Below, piece after piece: positions 5,913 through 6,086 of a DNA stretch of 6,086 nt (position 1 is the first letter of the stretch; each line of letters starts with the position of its first letter). The translations under genes were made by a program, and so were the position numbers. The stretch comes from Lachnospiraceae bacterium (GTDB lineage: Bacteria; Bacillota; Clostridia; Lachnospirales; Lachnospiraceae): contig CAAFTS010000059.1 of the NCBI GenBank assembly GCA_900765975.1, positions 1-6,086 on the forward strand. The letters are read 5' to 3'. Under the pieces are notes generated by a model. The model was not told the DNA's origin. It saw nothing but the letters and a program-made list of their open reading frames with translations, and did no database searches.

Positions 5913-5941
5913 TTGTCCAAACTCCTGCTTCCAACTATACT
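5913..5941 (+). promoter_or_regulatory. Sigma-A promoter of the divergent sugar-ATPase gene
   Basis: TTGTCC at 5913-5918 and TATACT at 5936-5941 are spaced by 17 bp. The predicted start near 5948-5950 gives a leader of about 37 nt. A run of ten T at 5889-5898 lies 14 nt upstream of the -35 box and could act as an UP-like element. The stretch 5806-5912 between this and the leftward promoter contains no gene that I can support. Confidence 0.65.
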
Positions 5942-5956
5942 TAGATACAGAAGCAG
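5925..5956. repeat. 7-bp inverted repeat flanking the divergent -10 box
   Basis: CTGCTTC at 5925-5931 and GAAGCAG at 5950-5956 form a perfect 7-bp dyad with an 18-nt spacer that encloses the -10 box (5936-5941) and reaches the predicted start point. The placement fits a repressor site. As RNA it would be mostly outside the transcript, so an RNA hairpin is unlikely. Confidence 0.4.
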
Positions 5957-5970
5957 AGAGAAACATTTTC

Positions 5971-5977
5971 AAGGAGG
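5971..5977 (+). promoter_or_regulatory. Ribosome binding site of the divergent ATPase gene
   Basis: AAGGAGG lies 8 nt before ATG 5986. This near-perfect site is the main support for the start of the truncated gene. Confidence 0.85.
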
Positions 5978-5985
5978 CTATTAAA

Positions 5986-6086
5986 ATGGCAAGTTTATCT
6001 TTAAAAGGTATTGACAAAAAATATCCAAACGGATTTCACGCTGTAAAGGATTTTAATCTTGAAATCGAAGATAAAGAATTTATCAT
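5986..6086 (+). CDS. MsmX/UgpC/MalK-family sugar ABC transporter ATP-binding protein (partial, 5' end)
   Basis: Only the first 33 codons are in the window; the gene runs off the right edge. The visible part begins MASLSLKGIDKKYPNG and continues through HAVKDFNLEIEDKEFI at 18-33. This is the typical N-terminus of carbohydrate-importer ATPases of the MsmX/MsmK/UgpC type: the beta-strand-rich A-loop region with the aromatic Tyr13, directly preceding where Walker A would follow. In Bacillota this type of ATPase is often a single gene that serves several sugar importers. That it stands alone with its own promoter, apart from visible permeases, fits this, but the downstream genes cannot be seen. 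Walker motifs and the C-terminal regulatory domain are outside the window, so family is likely and specificity unknown. Confidence 0.82.
   Translation, partial: MASLSLKGIDKKYPNGFHAVKDFNLEIEDKEFI

Overview
The window comes from a low-GC Gram-positive anaerobe, most likely a gut Clostridia of the Lachnospiraceae type. This rests on strong AAGGAGG-type ribosome binding sites, sigma-A-like promoters, a lipobox-anchored substrate-binding protein, and the general look of the proteins. It is inference from familiarity, not a database match.

The window holds one nearly complete minus-strand operon plus the start of a divergent plus-strand gene. Read in the direction of transcription (right to left), the operon runs: promoter (5805-5777) with an 18-bp perfect palindrome just downstream of the predicted start point; a BMP/PnrA-type lipoprotein (5714-4542); a hairpin with the shape of a leaky terminator (about 4491-4450); a double-domain ATPase (4422-2851); and two BPD_transp_2 permeases (2854-1757 and 1764-772). 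A cyclophilin-type peptidyl-prolyl isomerase (711-193) follows after 60 nt with no visible terminator or strong promoter in between. A strong, probably bidirectional intrinsic terminator (118-160) closes the unit. The first four genes have the gene set and order of nucleoside importers such as B. subtilis yufNOPQ (nupNOPQ), streptococcal PnrA systems and L. lactis BmpA-NupABC. The lipoprotein captures the substrate outside the membrane, the permease pair forms the channel and the fused ATPase drives transport. The exact ligand (nucleoside, nucleobase or related compound) is not fixed by the sequence.

To the right, a 271-nt divergent intergenic region carries both promoters. It leads to the first 33 codons of a MsmX/UgpC/MalK-family carbohydrate ABC ATPase (5986 to the window edge). 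To the left, positions 1-117 have no convincing gene. They hold a possible plus-strand promoter, a 9-bp inverted repeat and a 17-codon ORF resembling the start of a helix-turn-helix protein.

I see no CRISPR array, mobile element, RNA gene, defence system or riboswitch. The region is mostly conventional housekeeping transport. The parts worth a second look are regulatory (the palindrome, the intra-operon hairpin, the dyad around the divergent -10 box) and family details (a binding protein without the classic DKSFN motif, a degenerate second ATPase domain).
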